Shown here: positions 24,777-39,599 of the stretch, piece after piece
Numbering within the stretch: the stretch's first letter is position 1
Layout: each line of letters begins with the position of its first letter
Assembly (NCBI RefSeq): GCF_047496725.1
Contig: NC_132977.1
Location: 7,138,501-7,202,500 of the forward strand
Source: Anoplolepis gracilipes
Lineage: Eukaryota > Arthropoda > Insecta > Hymenoptera > Formicidae
Reading direction: 5' to 3'
Length of the DNA stretch: 64,000 nt
Notes under the pieces: generated by a model
What the model saw: the letters and a program-made list of their open reading frames with translations, nothing else
What the model was told of the DNA's origin: nothing
Database searches by the model: none
Made by a program: the position numbers and the translations under genes

Positions 24777-26340
24777 TTCTTTGCAACCCTTTCTTGTTTC
24801 CATTTGTTAGTCGTAATCTGTAACAAAAGTTTTCATTTAATACGTTGCTATCTTAACATATTAATCATACTTAAAACTTTTTATACAATTTTGCTTTATA
24901 TACTTAACGAATATGTGATTATTTTTGCCTTGTATACTTTTCAAAAATTAATATAATAATCAGAATAAGAAAAAAAAACTTGCGCAGCACAGTTTAACAA
25001 ATCAGACATCTGATACTAACAGATATCTATCCCTTTTGCTACGATAGAGAAAGTATTTCGCACGAGAGATGAAAGAGGGCTAAAGAATTTTAAATCAATT
25101 GAAGAGAGTGGGATTTAATCGCGAATAATGGACATGACCATTTAAAGCCACGGCAGATTAGAAGTCAAGCTCTGGCCGCGCCACCGTACGTGACGCCGGA
25201 AAACCTCCGCTGAGAGATACAGGACGTGACCCGGCATGCATATCCGGAGTATGGTTAAAGGAAGTCGTGTATTATAATAGCGCCTACCTGACGCGATTAC
25301 CTTTCTGCGATTTTAATGCTTGATTTGAAACACACTGCATCGCGCTGCGATCCTTTATCCATCTCTCACATCGGATCGACTATCGTTGAAATTTTCCAAA
25401 TTTTTTTAAACAAAGCACGATATTATACTTGCTAATACTGGGTCACAGATATTGAATATTTTTATTAGTATTTATATTCAAAGCACTCACGTGTTTCGAT
25501 GTATATTTCATGTTTATATGAATATTTTGAGGGCCAATACCTAAGATATCCTCTTTGTAAATAATACAGGCAAAATTGTAGAATAATACTTACATTTTTT
25601 TTAGCGTTAATGTATAGTAACTTTGAAATTTATAAATTACTTCATATATATTGAGATGTGCTTCTCGAGATCCATTGGAATATGCATATGTGATTCTAAA
25701 AGCGAAAAAATAATCGGAAATGTAATTTGCATAGGAGAAAGTTAGATAAAAAGAAATAAGATATATTATAATTTTCATGAAAAGGAATTTGTTTAAAAGG
25801 AACTAAGGTACATTAATTTTATAATTAATACGTAAGGTTGATAATGTAATTTTAATTTTAATTAATAACTGCTCTTATTGTTATGAAAACTTTTCTCTAT
25901 TGTCGATATTATAATTGTACATAATACAAATATGCATTCTAACAAACGTTCAAATAGAATGCAACAGGGATACTAATCGCTTGCTGTTATAGCTAAAGCC
26001 ATTATACTAAAATACTGTAATTGCATGACATATTCGAGAGAAAAGATATTATTAAAAATGTGAAAATCATTAAACATGCCAGTAGAAATCATGCTTGAAA
26101 CATACGAATAGAAGGTGAATAGAACTATATGTATGTACTGTAAATGTATATATACATATACACGTGGTTTTATGCGATATTGTATACAATCAATATGTAT
26201 ATCTTATCAGATAAGGAGATGAAAAGATTTTAGATTAAAAACAATCATGCTAAAATAATTCTCAGAGATATTCGTGCGGAAATAATGTCTTTGCGGACTG
26301 TAATATTAAACCAGCGCAATCCGTTAAATATACATCGATA
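24777..26340. other. AT-rich spacer upstream of mir-993
   Basis: For minus-strand transcription this is upstream of mir-993 and may be part of its primary transcript. A GC-balanced segment lies at 25140-25380. No coding region is recognised. Confidence 0.4.
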
Positions 26341-27060
26341 CATCGGCATTGAAAAATGATGCAAAACATACTTTTATGAGCAAACAAACTCACATCCATG
26401 CACATTTCGCACACATTAACACGCTCGCTTCTCGGTGGTCTCGTATAGAGATAATAATTATATCATTGAGAACAAACTGTACAAATTGGTGGGTGAAGAG
26501 AAGGACACTTGAATCGCTCGCAAAACACTGAGGGTTCCCGCAGTTTGGCATTATTTCACGCTTGGTTTTATTCCTCGAGGTCGCCCGAGGACGATTTGCG
26601 AATTTGTCACTAGAGTCTCGCGTGCCAGTCAAGTTCAGTCAGGATGACGAGAAGTCTGACGGAACGCCGGCTGTTTTTTTTTTTTTTTTTCTCTAAGATT
26701 TTCGGGGGGCACACAAGGACAGCGAAAGAACGGGCCAACGCCCCTCTAACCAAACGCTGTACCGCCGACTGTCCTTTACGACTCGACAAGATATTCGGCG
26801 ACAAGCGAATCCTCGAGTTGCGGGGCGTCTCTCCCACGGCTGCCCGGGTGAAGCCAGGGGCTTTCTCCGGATTCTGCGATGATTGGACCGCGCGCACCCT
26901 CACTCCGGCACGGGGGATGCCACAGCACAGGGCCGTAGGCTCGGATGGTGCCTCCGTAACAAACATCTCGATACATTTCGCGATTTCGATTTCTATTAGA
27001 GAGAGAGAGAGCCGCGCGACGTTTATCCTAATCGATTACCGCCTGTTACCGCCAATAATG
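26341..27060. other. GC-rich patch, possible regulatory DNA
   Basis: A GC- and CpG-rich island with a T run at 26674-26690 and a short GA run near 26999-27011. Long overlapping frames on both strands (26610-26966 minus, 26644-27063 plus) have no recognisable domain. It starts about 1.6 kb upstream of mir-993 relative to that gene's direction, so it could house its promoter (inference only). Confidence 0.35.
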
Positions 27061-28050
27061 TAAGCATCGATACTGTTTGTAGATTAGTCTTCGTAATCGG
27101 ATTTATTACGGTCGTACTTTTCTTCATATAACTTCTCTTGTTCGCTTGTATTAAGCTTGTCAACGGATTGAAGTAAAAATTTGCTCTATTATCGCGAGAA
27201 AAATGTAGTTTATTTCTTTCTTTTTAAAAAATGTGGCTCGCGAACAAGTAACATGCACCTTAGTCGGATAAAGTATACATCTATAGTTACGCATGTTACG
27301 AGCAAAATTTATTATTATTCTTGATTTGCTAAAGAGAGAATTATAAATGGTATTATTATATCAATCAAATACAGCTGAAAAATTAAATTTCTCCTCAATA
27401 TTATTATAAAGCTATTAACTATTGATTTGAAAAGCCACCAAAACATATGAAAGATTGTTATAAATTAGTTGATTCATTAATTATTGCTATCTCATGAAAG
27501 ACTCGACGTCATATTTGCACGTCAGTATATCCGCGAAAGGGCCAAAACAAATGTACCGAAAATAGTTTAAAATTTATGTGCAACGATCCGTCGCTCGCAC
27601 GCCAAATCGATAAAGCCTTTCTATATTACAGAAGATATTTTCCAATAGTAAAACTTGCATAAATCTTGGAAATGTCAAGGACTATCGACGGACTGGAAAA
27701 AGATAATTTTGCGAGTACACGCGATTAGACGCGACACATTTTTCACACCTTTACAATATAATTATATTTTTGAATTTAGGTGAAATTCTTAACAGCATAC
27801 ACAAGTTTATTATTTATAAAAGTAATAAGAGAGATAAAAAGAGAGAGAAAGAGAGAGATCTAGATTTCTCTTGAAATATGCAGTTCGGATCTTTTGTGTG
27901 TGTGTGTTTAAAGACGTTTTATTTTTTTATTTATTTATACGAAACATCATATATATTGAATTCTCGCAGAAATAATGCATAAATATGATGATAACGATGT
28001 CGATTTAACCGGACTAAGTGAGCATTAAATATTTCTTAGATATACATCAG
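27061..28050. other. AT-rich spacer
   Basis: No gene is recognised. A short (GA)n run is at 27838-27858, with a brief (TG)n run near 27895-27907. Confidence 0.5.
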
Positions 28051-28720
28051 CTCGCGAACGAGTGACAAGAGTCACGGGATACTTTTGATAAGTTTATCAA
28101 CGTTGGATGGGACCGATTCGCACAGCCGTCCCTGTGCTCGTTGACGTTCGGTTCGAGTCGTGCAGTCTCGGCCCGGAGTCCCTGTCAACCGAGCCGCTAG
28201 AGAAAGAGAGACGCAAGACCCAAGGGCCACCCTTCGTCTCATCATCTTTTCGCGCTCATAGCTGGGCATATCTGGTCTGAGCCAGGCCTGGTCTCCTCTC
28301 CTCTGCTTCTCGAGGAATCGCCTGGAAAAGGTCCCTTTACCTCGCGGGAACCCTTTCCGCTCCCCGCGAGCACCAAAGTCTCCCAATGACGTAGCTTTCG
28401 TTCCTTCTCCGTTCTAGAGCGACGTATTGATCGTCTCTCTGCTCCTGAAGCTGCGGAGGCTGACACCAGAGGGAAACGAACAGCGGAGAGAGAACGTGTC
28501 TACGGCGGAGGGTGAGGGTTGTGCCGTAGAGCGTGCCTCTGTCGACGCTTACAGACGGAAGGAGACGGAGGAGTTAGCCTCCGTGTGTATATATGTATAA
28601 CAGATAGAAAAAGTTAAGTAGGAGGAGAGAAAGGATATACGCGGCTCTTGCGCGAGGGGACGTTTTAAACGGCGAAGGAGCCGAATCGCGATAAGATGGA
28701 AAAAAAAATTGAGTAGATAT
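28051..28720. other. GC-rich patch
   Basis: A CpG-rich island of about 0.65 kb. The minus frames at 28072-28466 are arginine-rich without domain signatures. A second candidate for regulatory or promoter DNA upstream of mir-993. Confidence 0.35.
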
Positions 28721-28931
28721 AGGGATGAGATGTGCTGCTTTACGTTTCTTTTTTATCAATAATATCGCTGGTTAAAAGGACGGATAAAGATAATCAAGTA
28801 TAGATAAACAAATAATAAACGAAAAACATGAATAACATGTACGGTGACACGAATGCAGGAAACAATTTACAGAGATCATTTTTTAAATTTTAAAGCAAAA
28901 ATGTTTGAAAGATTTTTTTATATTTTAAATA

Positions 28932-28969
<38 letters not shown>

Positions 28970-30404
28970 AAATATATAATATTTAAGAAAATTAGAAGCA
29001 GATGAAGAAGTAGAATAAGTGACTGTATGCAATAGAATAAAAATTCAATAAGGGAGAATTAATTCGATATAAATAGCACACTATTCGTCTCTCCATAACA
29101 TCAGCTACACGTCATATACCACTCAACTACCTTTCCACCTGTCATTCTCTACTCACACGCAATATGTCTTCCTAAAGTTTGCTTACGTCTCATCATCGGG
29201 TAAAGTTGCGGCATGGATGAAGCTCTGACAACAACGTGAGGATCTCTGTCTCCTGATCATTCCGGAACTTTGAGCAGGTCTTCATCAAACCAATCAGCTT
29301 GCACTTCTAGCGTGAGAGTGACTAGATACCTGAACAGAGATTAATTATTAGAATAAATGTATAATTATGACATATATAATTTATGTGTATTACATAATGG
29401 TCAATTAATAACGATTATTAATACCTTTCAGTTGTCCGTCACAGCGACTTATTCCATATACGATTGCAAAAATCAATCGAAAAAAAATATCTTGATTAAT
29501 TTTTCTACTATTCACACATCTCTTTATATCGTAATAATATAAACTAAATAACCGAAAATATAGGTGGCTACGCGTCTGCGTTCCCAGACGCCGTTTACAG
29601 ACAAACCGTAATGTAGTTCACGCAGTAGCTACGTATTTATTGATTAATTCTAAAGGTCATTGCCATAAAGACCGTTTAGTCCAGCGTGATAAAAGTAACG
29701 TATTGACGGATAAAATTCTAACAACATTTATTAGATATAGCACTAACAAAATAATTTAATTATGCTATTAAAAAATATTTATATAACAAATATTTCCATC
29801 AGAAGTCATAATAATGTCATATAATATAATAGAACGTTGAATAAAAATTGTCCAATGACGCGTGTGCAAATTTTTTAATCAATTCAATTAAATCTATGAC
29901 GCAAATGATTATCTCTGAATTATGATTATTAAGAGATAAGGTATTTTAAAAAAATTTGTTAAATACCTCGTGCGAGATTTATTGTTCCGCAAGCGTGTCC
30001 CATTCGCGTCGCACTTGCACGTTCGCAAAGAAGCGTTGTCTTCGACTGGCATCACCTATCGTATAGTGGAATGTGTTCAGAAGGAATGAACGTCCGAGCG
30101 GCATGCTTGGAATAATAATCCGATAGCCAGTCGATTTCCTTTCCTGTACTTGGGCACGACAGTCGATCTTCGCATTCGTAGCTCACGACAAATTTGAATC
30201 TGAAAACGGAACTGTGTGCCATAAAAGAATCGACAGTGACACTTCATTCTGTATAAATCGAATCGCTCTACAGGATCGTTACGTGATTGATAACGCGGAT
30301 AAATCATTGAGATTTTTAATTGCATTAGTAAATATTGTTAAAAAATTTAATTCAATTTAATTCTTGGTTTTTGAAAAGATTAAACAATTATCTACCTTTG
30401 TATT

Positions 30405-30445
<41 letters not shown>

Positions 30446-32353
30446 TATAACGAGATAATATAACTATTCGAATATGTCGCGTTTTCAGAATTTCTAATAT
30501 AGTTAAAGAGTCCAGGGAATTACGTGCATTTTCTACACGGTAGATATAAGCCTGCGTAATTAAAAGCTTAAACGATTAAGCTAATGTTATTGAGATGAAT
30601 CTGAAGCGAGTTGGGCGGGTTAGGGATTCTAACAAGGAATCGCATCACCGCCCACAATAGAATTTAGGTTCCTTTCTTTTGTGTTCCTATTTTTAAAAAA
30701 CGCTTTTGTTGCAGCTAAGTTATATTGCACACATCGATAAAAATATCGCTAAGCGTAGTAATAAAATAATATTTAAAAAATGATAAAAAATTCCGTATTA
30801 ACAATATTATTATAAAGAAGTAATTCAGTGTAGTAATTGATTATTAATAATATAAAAACTAGATTTATTATAATGCTTAACAATTAGAAAGAATATTACA
30901 TTTACAAAGTTGGTTTAAAAATATTGCATAATTGTTATAATAATTTTACTAATTACTTTTTTTTTAATTAGTTAATTTTTTAAATTTACTAATTAACTAT
31001 CTAATTAACTAACTTTTCCTTTTTTTTTTTTTTTTTTTTTTGCTATTCATTAAAAAAGTTAGTTACATGAGAATTAAAAATTGCTGTTCTTTTTAATATT
31101 CCAGTTATGTGACCTGCCTTCATAGATTGCTATAAAAACTTTCTCAACTCGTGATATGCTTTACTTACCACAATGCAGCCACGTGACAAGGTGTTCGCGT
31201 TTCGGAAGTTTTCAAAATACTCTTTTATCCGTTAAAAGTAAAGTTACAAGAAAGTTGAGAAAATCCATTTAATTGTTTGCAACTCGCTCTAAAAATGAAT
31301 AGCAGTTCAATATAATCGTCTTATATTTGTTTTAGTGTGAGAAATAAAATGGTTAATCAACATTTTCTCCGCCCCGCAGCCAAGAAAGCACGTTGTATGT
31401 TGCATTAATGAAACCATAAATCATAACGGGAAAGAAGAATGGGAGAAGGTCGGAATCTGAGTGACGTCCGCCGAGAGAACTCATTGCCGTTGTGATCCTG
31501 TCCATTCGTGAAGATCCGTGAAGAGGTTTCACGTAACTTGAAAGACCGTGGGTCGGGAAACGAAGAGGGGGATTCAGCTTCTTCTGTACGGACGTTGACG
31601 CAGCTCCCATGGGGCACTTTTGCGGATGAAGACCACCCTATCTTATACTTGACATAGCAAGAAACGCTCTGCTTTGCTCTCTTATTTTTTTCTTGTGCTT
31701 GTCATTTTTTTATTCTTCCATTTCTTTACTGATTCTTCGTCCGGAGATCTATTTCATGTTACTCTTCATAACAATATATCTAGTAATAAAAAGAAAAACG
31801 CAAAATTACAATTACATCGACTTTGATTTTGATTCTAAAAATGTTTCTCTCTGCCATCGTCTTTGAGATTTGTAATGAATAAAAAAATGCTTCTGTAAGG
31901 AACAATAATAAACTAGAAAATATCGTAACGTGGTTTAGGAGGTGTTGGAGATTCTGCAAAAGACGATCATTTGTCAAAGTGAAGCGGATGCGAACGTGAA
32001 CACGTTATCGCGGCTTTACCGAGGTAATCTATCGCATGTCTCCCACAAGAAAGAGATTTTTAGAAAGAGAACAGGACCGTCATATGCTCGTCATCGTAAT
32101 AAGAAGCTGCCAAAGATTAAATGTAACAATATAATTTTAAAATGTTACACGGCTGTATATTTTAACAAAAATTATTTTATATACATATATCTGTCGGAGA
32201 AAAAAAAAAGTCTACAATAATTTTGCTAAATGCAAAAAAATGTTGAAATTCTCGGTAACTCGATGTAATTCATATGCTCATGACGCAACTCATAACATTA
32301 CAATGGCTGCGCTATTTTAATTAAAAAGATGTATTTTTAGAGAGGAAGGAGGA
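28721..32353. other. AT-rich spacer with microsatellites
   Basis: Contains (TA)n at 28936-28970, (GA)n at 30406-30442 and a T run at about 31019-31041. Small GC-balanced segments lie near 30000-30290 and 31370-31630, each with a short minus-strand frame but no recognised protein. Confidence 0.45.
30406..30442. repeat. (GA)n microsatellite
   Basis: Uninterrupted GA repeat. Confidence 0.95.
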
Positions 32354-32440
32354 ATAGGTATAGGTCAACAAGTCGCAAATATATATATATATATACATAT
32401 TTACTACATATATATATATATATATATATATGTGTAGTAA

Positions 32441-32495
<55 letters not shown>

Positions 32496-32530
32496 CATAT
32501 TCGCGACTTGTGGAGTTACCTACCTATATA
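32354..32530. repeat. Nested palindrome with expanded (TA)n
   Basis: Outer arms containing AAGTCGCAAATAT on the left and ATATTCGCGACTT on the right are inverted copies. Inside them ACATATTTACTACATA (32395-32410) is mirrored by TATGTGTAGTAAATATGT (32429-32446). The remainder is (TA)n. The stretch can fold into a long hairpin; it may be a small MITE whose centre has been replaced by TA expansion. Confidence 0.75.
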
Positions 32531-35500
32531 GGCATAGGCGGAGACGAGGGGTTGGCAGGCAGTCCAAAGCATTGAAGGGGGTTGGATCGTGATGGCAGGT
32601 GGTGGCGAGGGAAGAGGAAGTTGCGATTCCATCTGCCAGCCTGTCATTCTGATACTACGTACAATGTCGGCAGTTGGCGGAGACGATCAATACATTGCAA
32701 TCTATATAAAATGGCTGCAGTATTTGGAGCGCCGTGCATAAAACGTTTTCCCTCGCGATAGAGATGAGAGAAACAAATATCATCCACTTATGGTAAATTA
32801 AACAGGAATTTGGTTTAAATTGTTTATAGAATGATTTTTCTTCACTCTTTATCATTACATATTTGAAAAATTATAGCAATTATTTACTATAAAATAACTT
32901 TGTCATAACCATGCGTATCAAAAAGTGTTTTTATATTATAAGGTGTATATATTATAATATTAACATATAATTTGAAAGTTAAATATTATATAGTATTTCA
33001 TTAATATTACAAATTGATTATTTTTTATGTGAGTTATCCTTATAATTTTCCAATTTTCCATAAATTTCTCAGCTACATTCGATTCCAAGTAATAAAAAAA
33101 GCCTTAGTTGAAAGGACGCGATATTTCTTGTATAATTGACGTCATTTTAGATCGTGCCAGGAATAGTAAATAAAATACGATCGAGTAACATGCAACCTGC
33201 ATACATATATACATTTAATTTTTATCGTTAAATTTCGATTTCATCAAAGAAAAACATTTTCTTTAGACTATCTATAAAACATTTTTAGATTGGAACTTGA
33301 TAAATAAAAGTTGTATGTGTACAAAAAATATACACACGTAATCTCGCGATAGAGTGATCTCAGAAAGACTACATGGCTAATATGTTTAAGAAGTTCTCCA
33401 AAGATTAAATCATTTTGTGAATTAAAAAGAAAGAATAATATATTAAAATAATGTATTTATTATTGTAACTATAATGATTTATATAGATGATAATAACTGG
33501 TGATATAATGGTTTATTCATTTAACGAAATTAAATAATTTTAATATATTTTGTCACAGCAAATTTCTTTAAAACTGAAACTTCTTAGAATGCAACAGGAT
33601 AAAGTAAAGTATTGTTACGTCGTGAATGGCGTAGTGATGACGAAACAATCATTTCGTTAGTAAAAAGTGGCAGCAAAGGTACACCTTCGTTTCAAGAATG
33701 AAGAACATTAGCCGATTTAATGAAAAGCTTTATTAAAGAAAAAAAAGACACAATTTTAAAAACTATAAAATATTGAAAAATTTGAAAACTGTAAAAAATA
33801 TTGAAATATATATTCACGTTGTATATGTGAAGAGACAGAGGGTATAAAATTATGTATACATTTAACAATGCGTAGAGAGATTTAAAAAATAGATCTTTAT
33901 TTAAACTCTATTTTCTCCGTAAAATCTGGGAGTAATTAACGATGAATATTATAAAAGATTCTATCAACTTATTTTCATTTTTATAGACATTTTATAGTAA
34001 TTATTAAATATTTAAAAAATTATTTGTCTTTTAAAAACTGTATGACAGGATACTTCAATCTAACTATCTATCCTAATCTTAATTATTGAATTAATTTACT
34101 TAATTTTATTTTAAAAAATTTGTTATGCAATATGATATTAACAAATTTTAGGTAGCTATATCCTGAGAGCTACAAAGGAAAGAAACACAACAAATCGCTG
34201 CAGCAGCGTCATCTTTTGCATACCTACCGATACTGAGAGATCACCGACAGATGGCACTAATCATATCAATTTACTTCCTATTGGATTCTCTCTTTGAAGA
34301 ATAAAATCCGTCTCTCAGAGAAAAAGATCCACTCACACATTTTTCGTTTCATTCACTTTCTAACACAATTTCTAAAAATATTTCACTCTTGCATATTATG
34401 TGTTTTATAATCTTTAAGCACTATTAAATTACTATTAAATTATTATTTAATTACTATTAGTATTAAAAGTAAACAATAATACGAATTATTGTTATTTTTT
34501 ATAGTTATTTTAAAAATATTCACACTTTTTTAATTCTGCGATAAATAAATATAAAATAAAAATGTCTCACCCTTTCCGTGCGCATTTATGCCCCGTATAC
34601 TTCACTATATATTTTCAATATATGCACAAGTCCACATCAAACACGTGCTATCACCTTTCGATCATAAATGTATTATACGATTTATTACACGATTATGTTT
34701 TGACGTCGGTAGTAATTCAATATGATCGAGTTTTTCGCGCGTGGAAGCAACACGTGATCATGCAATTAATTGTTCCTATCAGTAAAAGTTCTCGGTGAAA
34801 CGGGAGAAAGAGAAGGAAACAAGCTCGTGTTCCCCAACGTACGCCGACGGTGTGACTGTGCAGGAGGCAGGCCAAAGCGAAACTAACTCAGCTTGCGTGC
34901 AATAAAGGAGATCATTTTGAATCTGTGCCGCTGAAATTTATGACCTCCCACCAGGAGAGTTCCCGGGGCTGTGTAAAAAGCGCGACGACTATTAATTTTA
35001 CATTTACTGTTGCGGGAGGCGCGGTTCGATTTCCCACCTGTTCCATCGACCATATCGAGAAAGTAACTTGTGTAATTTTTAGAAAATTCCAATTAATTAA
35101 TTAATAACCATATGCTATTAAAGAGTAAAATATTTTATTAACAACGAGAGCGAACGATGACGATTATACTCGTGTTACAGGCTACTTGCGACGATGCTAA
35201 AATGACGATGCTAAAACCAAGCGTTCGAGAAAGAGTTCTTTATTCGATTGACAGTGTCGAATTGAAAACGAGTGTCTCTCTCGGAACTTGTTACAAATGA
35301 CAAAAGAAAATCACAGTTTGAAAGTAAAAGTGTCTTGCGTATATACCTACCTGGTTCTTCTTACCGGAGAGCCTGCAATTCCGAGATTTCTTCTCGCGAG
35401 AGAGCGGATAAGATTCTTCTTGGAACGTGGTGCGCGCTCCAGGTGATGTTGACCGTTCGCCGATCAGCGATGTTATGGTGCAGGAAAACGCCGAGGGGTA

Positions 35501-36180
35501 GTATCGCGGGGGAATGATTTATGACTTCAGGGACCAGGTAGGGCGCCATTCAGCAGCAGCGGGCTCGTTCTCTTCTTCCGCCACCTCTCCGACGACCCCT
35601 CTCTCTCTCTCTCTCTCTCTCGCTCTCTCTTTCTCTTTCTCCTGCCCATCGGTGACTTGCGATGTCAATGCGTTTTCAGTTGGCCTATTTGCGCAATGGG
35701 CGTAAGACGAATTTTCACGTTCCTCGCGGATAAAGCTGTGATTAAAATGGAACACATCGGCAACTTGTGCGGAACAATTTCCGAATCGATCGATTATTCG
35801 TGTTCGGGTTTGACAAAAAAAAAAAAAAAAAAGAAAAATATTACTGTGGTGGAAATATACTAGGGTAAGTGTTACCATTTTCCGCAATGTTTCAAAATAA
35901 ATTAAATTCTGCCCCGAAAACGCACAGCGTTGACATTTTAATTATGAAATACGTACACGCGTATAAAAAACACTTTCAAAAAGTATAAAAGAATACAGAG
36001 CATGAATTTATGATAAAAAAGGATCATTTTATATGCAATCTAAAATACTTTATACGTAATGTAAATACTTTTCTCCCAGAATAGAAATTTTTATTTGCCT
36101 TCCAAATAATAAATGACAAAAGTGATTAATTATCGTCGTCAAACAACAATTACACGATGACGCGAAGTGTTTAAGTAAAT
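32531..36180. other. Spacer, mostly AT-rich
   Basis: A short GC-rich segment at 32530-32660 is followed by AT-rich DNA to about 34780, then a mixed-composition part to about 35720 with a (CT)n tract at 35598-35640 and an A run at 35815-35831. No gene is recognised; the minus frame at 35519-35887 owes its charged repeat to the CT tract. Confidence 0.45.
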
Positions 36181-37090
36181 AATACGTTACGGCGCGAAAG
36201 ACGGGAGATCTCTTCAGTCGAGATATGGAATTCGATTGGCGATGATGTAGAGGGTTGATTCATTCGCGTAAAGACGTTTGAGCAAAACAACGGCCGGATA
36301 TCGCGTTTCTATACGAAGACTGGCAGAAAATTATTCCTCGGAGAATCGCGGCGACCTGCAATATCTGGGTACACGCGTGAATTTATGCAACTTAATTTGT
36401 AACACGCGACGTGTAAAGGTGGCCCCGAAGGAGAGAGAGAGAGAGAGAGAGAGAAAAGTCAAAAAAAGAGAATAAAATAAGAAACGATCTCTCGGAAGCT
36501 CGCGTAAGTGCCGTGCGCACGCACATGCGGAGGCGCGAACGGAGCAACGGACGGAATAATGGTCAGCCCTATGGGCAACTTTTTCACTTTGCATGTAATA
36601 ACTGTGCGAGGGGCCAGCGTGAGAGAGGGAAAGGGTGAAGAGGAACGGGAGAACGAAATATGCCTCCTATGCGCGCGAGCGGAGGAGCAGTTTAATAAAA
36701 TCTCGTTGGCCTAATGACGAGAGCAGCTCCGGTAGTCGTCTCGAGGGCGAGACAGGGGCGACGATGGGGAACGAGGGATGGACGGAGACGGTAGCAGACG
36801 GCGAATCCGTCGTGATGGTAGCTGGATGCGAAGAGGCAGGGGGACAACTTGGCGGGACGAGGAATAGGGAGGGGGGAGGGGGGAGGGTTGAGACGCGCGA
36901 GAGAGATATCGCCCGTGTCGCATGCGATGCTCCGCGCGTCGCTGATGTCTTCGGCGATGCCTCGCACAACGGGTTGTTTTTATGCAAAGATGTTCATCAG
37001 CGCTTTGATCTTTACCGACGAAAATATGCGCGAGCTTATAATTTGGATGTATGATGATACACGTGGTAGACGAGATTGCGACAAACATGA
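36181..37090. other. GC-rich patch with GA tract and G-quadruplex motif
   Basis: A CpG-rich island. It contains (GA)n at 36430-36456 and a G-run cluster at 36868-36888 fitting the four-run G-quadruplex pattern on the + strand. Many overlapping frames on both strands (for example 36635-37054 plus, 36711-37178 minus) lack domains and predicted features. Confidence 0.4.
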
Positions 37091-38021
37091 GACAGGTAAG
37101 AAAACGGACGGATGGGAAATTGTAGAGATTGAGAACGTAATGATACGTCTTTCGTGTTGATGATTCGATTTTCTTCAATTAAATTTACGGGAAACATTAG
37201 TATGCTTATGGATTATAAATGTTTCAATTACATTACTATACTCTTGTCGTATTATAAAATCGAGCATATTTATCGCAAACGTTATTTACATTTACAAATA
37301 ATATTTATTATTCGGTGGAATAATTTAAATACTGCAAAACATCGCAACGTTGTTGTTTCTGAAGATTTTTCCTCTTGCTTACACGTTCTTCGATGCTCCG
37401 TCATCCGTTTTCCTTCTGGGCTCGTTGCCCCATTTTCATGATTTTTCTTAACTATTTCAAAGAAAAATTTCAACATCGTATGTCGACCCGATACGTTGCA
37501 CTGAAATTGTCAGGGAAACGAAAAAAGCTGGAGGGAAAAGAGGGAAAAGACAGACGCGGAGTCAAGGTACAGCACAGCAGCTACCCCGAACGATCATCAA
37601 TCATCAAGAGCGAGACAATCGAATAGTGCAGCCAACCGGCGAACAGCTGTCGCTTCGGTGGGCTCTAACCGTACACGTTACACGTTGCTACTGCAGTTTC
37701 ACAAAAAAAAAGGCAAAGGACACTGTAGAAAATCGATGGTATATAGATAATATTATCTACATATATTTAAAACATAAATAACATTTTGTCCCTAAATTAT
37801 ATTATTTAAGAAAAAATTAATGTTACGGCGCACAGAGAATTATCCATGATATGACACGACGAAAAATAAAATAAATATAAATAAATATCAAGTAAATCAC
37901 AATAATTTCTAAAAACGGAAACGGCATTAAATGATGGAAAAAATGTATAATTAAGAGAAGAGTTGAAAAATATAAACCGGTTATATATGACAGATTGAAA
38001 AACCTCACTCATTTTACCTCT

Positions 38022-38088
<67 letters not shown>

Positions 38089-39566
38089 TCTTTTATAATT
38101 TATTTTCTAGTACGCTTCATACGTCGAGCATTATATATCTCAACGAGCTCGATCCTCCTCGCATCGCATCACATCATATCAGAACGCTACCATCACACAT
38201 GCCGACACCCTCCCTGCGCGTTCCTATATTGCCTGCTACGTTTCATAAATAACTCTCATATTGCAAAAAGTACAATTTCAATATTACAACCGATGGGCAT
38301 GCCAATATTGCTCGTTGTATGATAGATAGACGAGCTATATTGTCTTTAGAAAAAGCTAGTCGTTCCTTTGAAAAATTGATACTGAATAATTTTTAGGATA
38401 TTTTCGAGAATACACCTATTCGCGAAACAACATAAACGTCGACTTGTCTCTCTCTGATAATTCTATATAATATATGTTAAGTTTTTAAAGTTTTCTTAAT
38501 ATCATGTAGGCAAAAGAAGCGTACATTTTTACACTGGAATATATTTATACAATTTAAATTTCTTATACACGATAGAAAGTTTTCAACTTTTTTTAAAACT
38601 GCAAACTCGTGTCGCTCTTGATACTAAAAACATTGAAAACTTTATATTGTAGTAGATGTTAAAATTTGTCCCAAAGTTCAAAAATACTTTCTTCTCTTCT
38701 AAATATTGTGTGGCAAAATCCAACAGAATATATGTAATTTTATGATTATATGTAAGAATACATATATACGTACAAATAACTATTTAGACAAATTAAAGAT
38801 TAAATATTCATCTATTTTCCCCTTTTGCAAAAATTTTTAACAAAAAAAGAAGAACTTTTTCAAACATATTACAGCAAATATGTATGCTCAGAGAATTCAG
38901 AAAATGCTAGGAAAATAGATATAAAATTAAACAAGAATTCTTCGATTTCATATTTTTACTAGAATTTTTGCCAGCGTTTTTTTATCCTGATATCTCTTCG
39001 AGAATTCAAACATTGACAATACTAATTTTGTGAAAAAAAGCTGTTAGTCCAGTAGTCCATTCTCGTAGAACCTGACGCTAGTAAAGTAGTTTACTGCAAG
39101 GGAATTTAGTTTACCGACTTATGGGATAGATAGTCTCGACGCACATTTATAAACGATAGATGGAACTGAGGAAAATATTTTTTTCCTCGGCTCCTTTCTC
39201 CAAGTGAGAATTTTTACCAAATCTCGCATGCAAATGATAATAAAATAAATAAAACTAAATCGTACCGCATTATTATGTAATTGTGTTGTTCATGTAAATT
39301 CATGGATTTATAGATAAGCCTAAAACTCACATTTTCTTTAACCCATTCAATTATTTGATTAATTCATTTATTCATGTGTGATTAATTTGCTTATGCAAAT
39401 TAATTAGCTTTTGATAATCCTCTGGTTATTTATACAAAACGATCGATCGATACATTATTCCAGAATTACAACTGGATGCAGATATACATGCATACTTTGA
39501 ATATCGGGTTTCTATATTGAATTTCCACCACAGACATATTAATAATAAGTTTTATTTGCATTTAAA

Positions 39567-39599
<33 letters not shown>

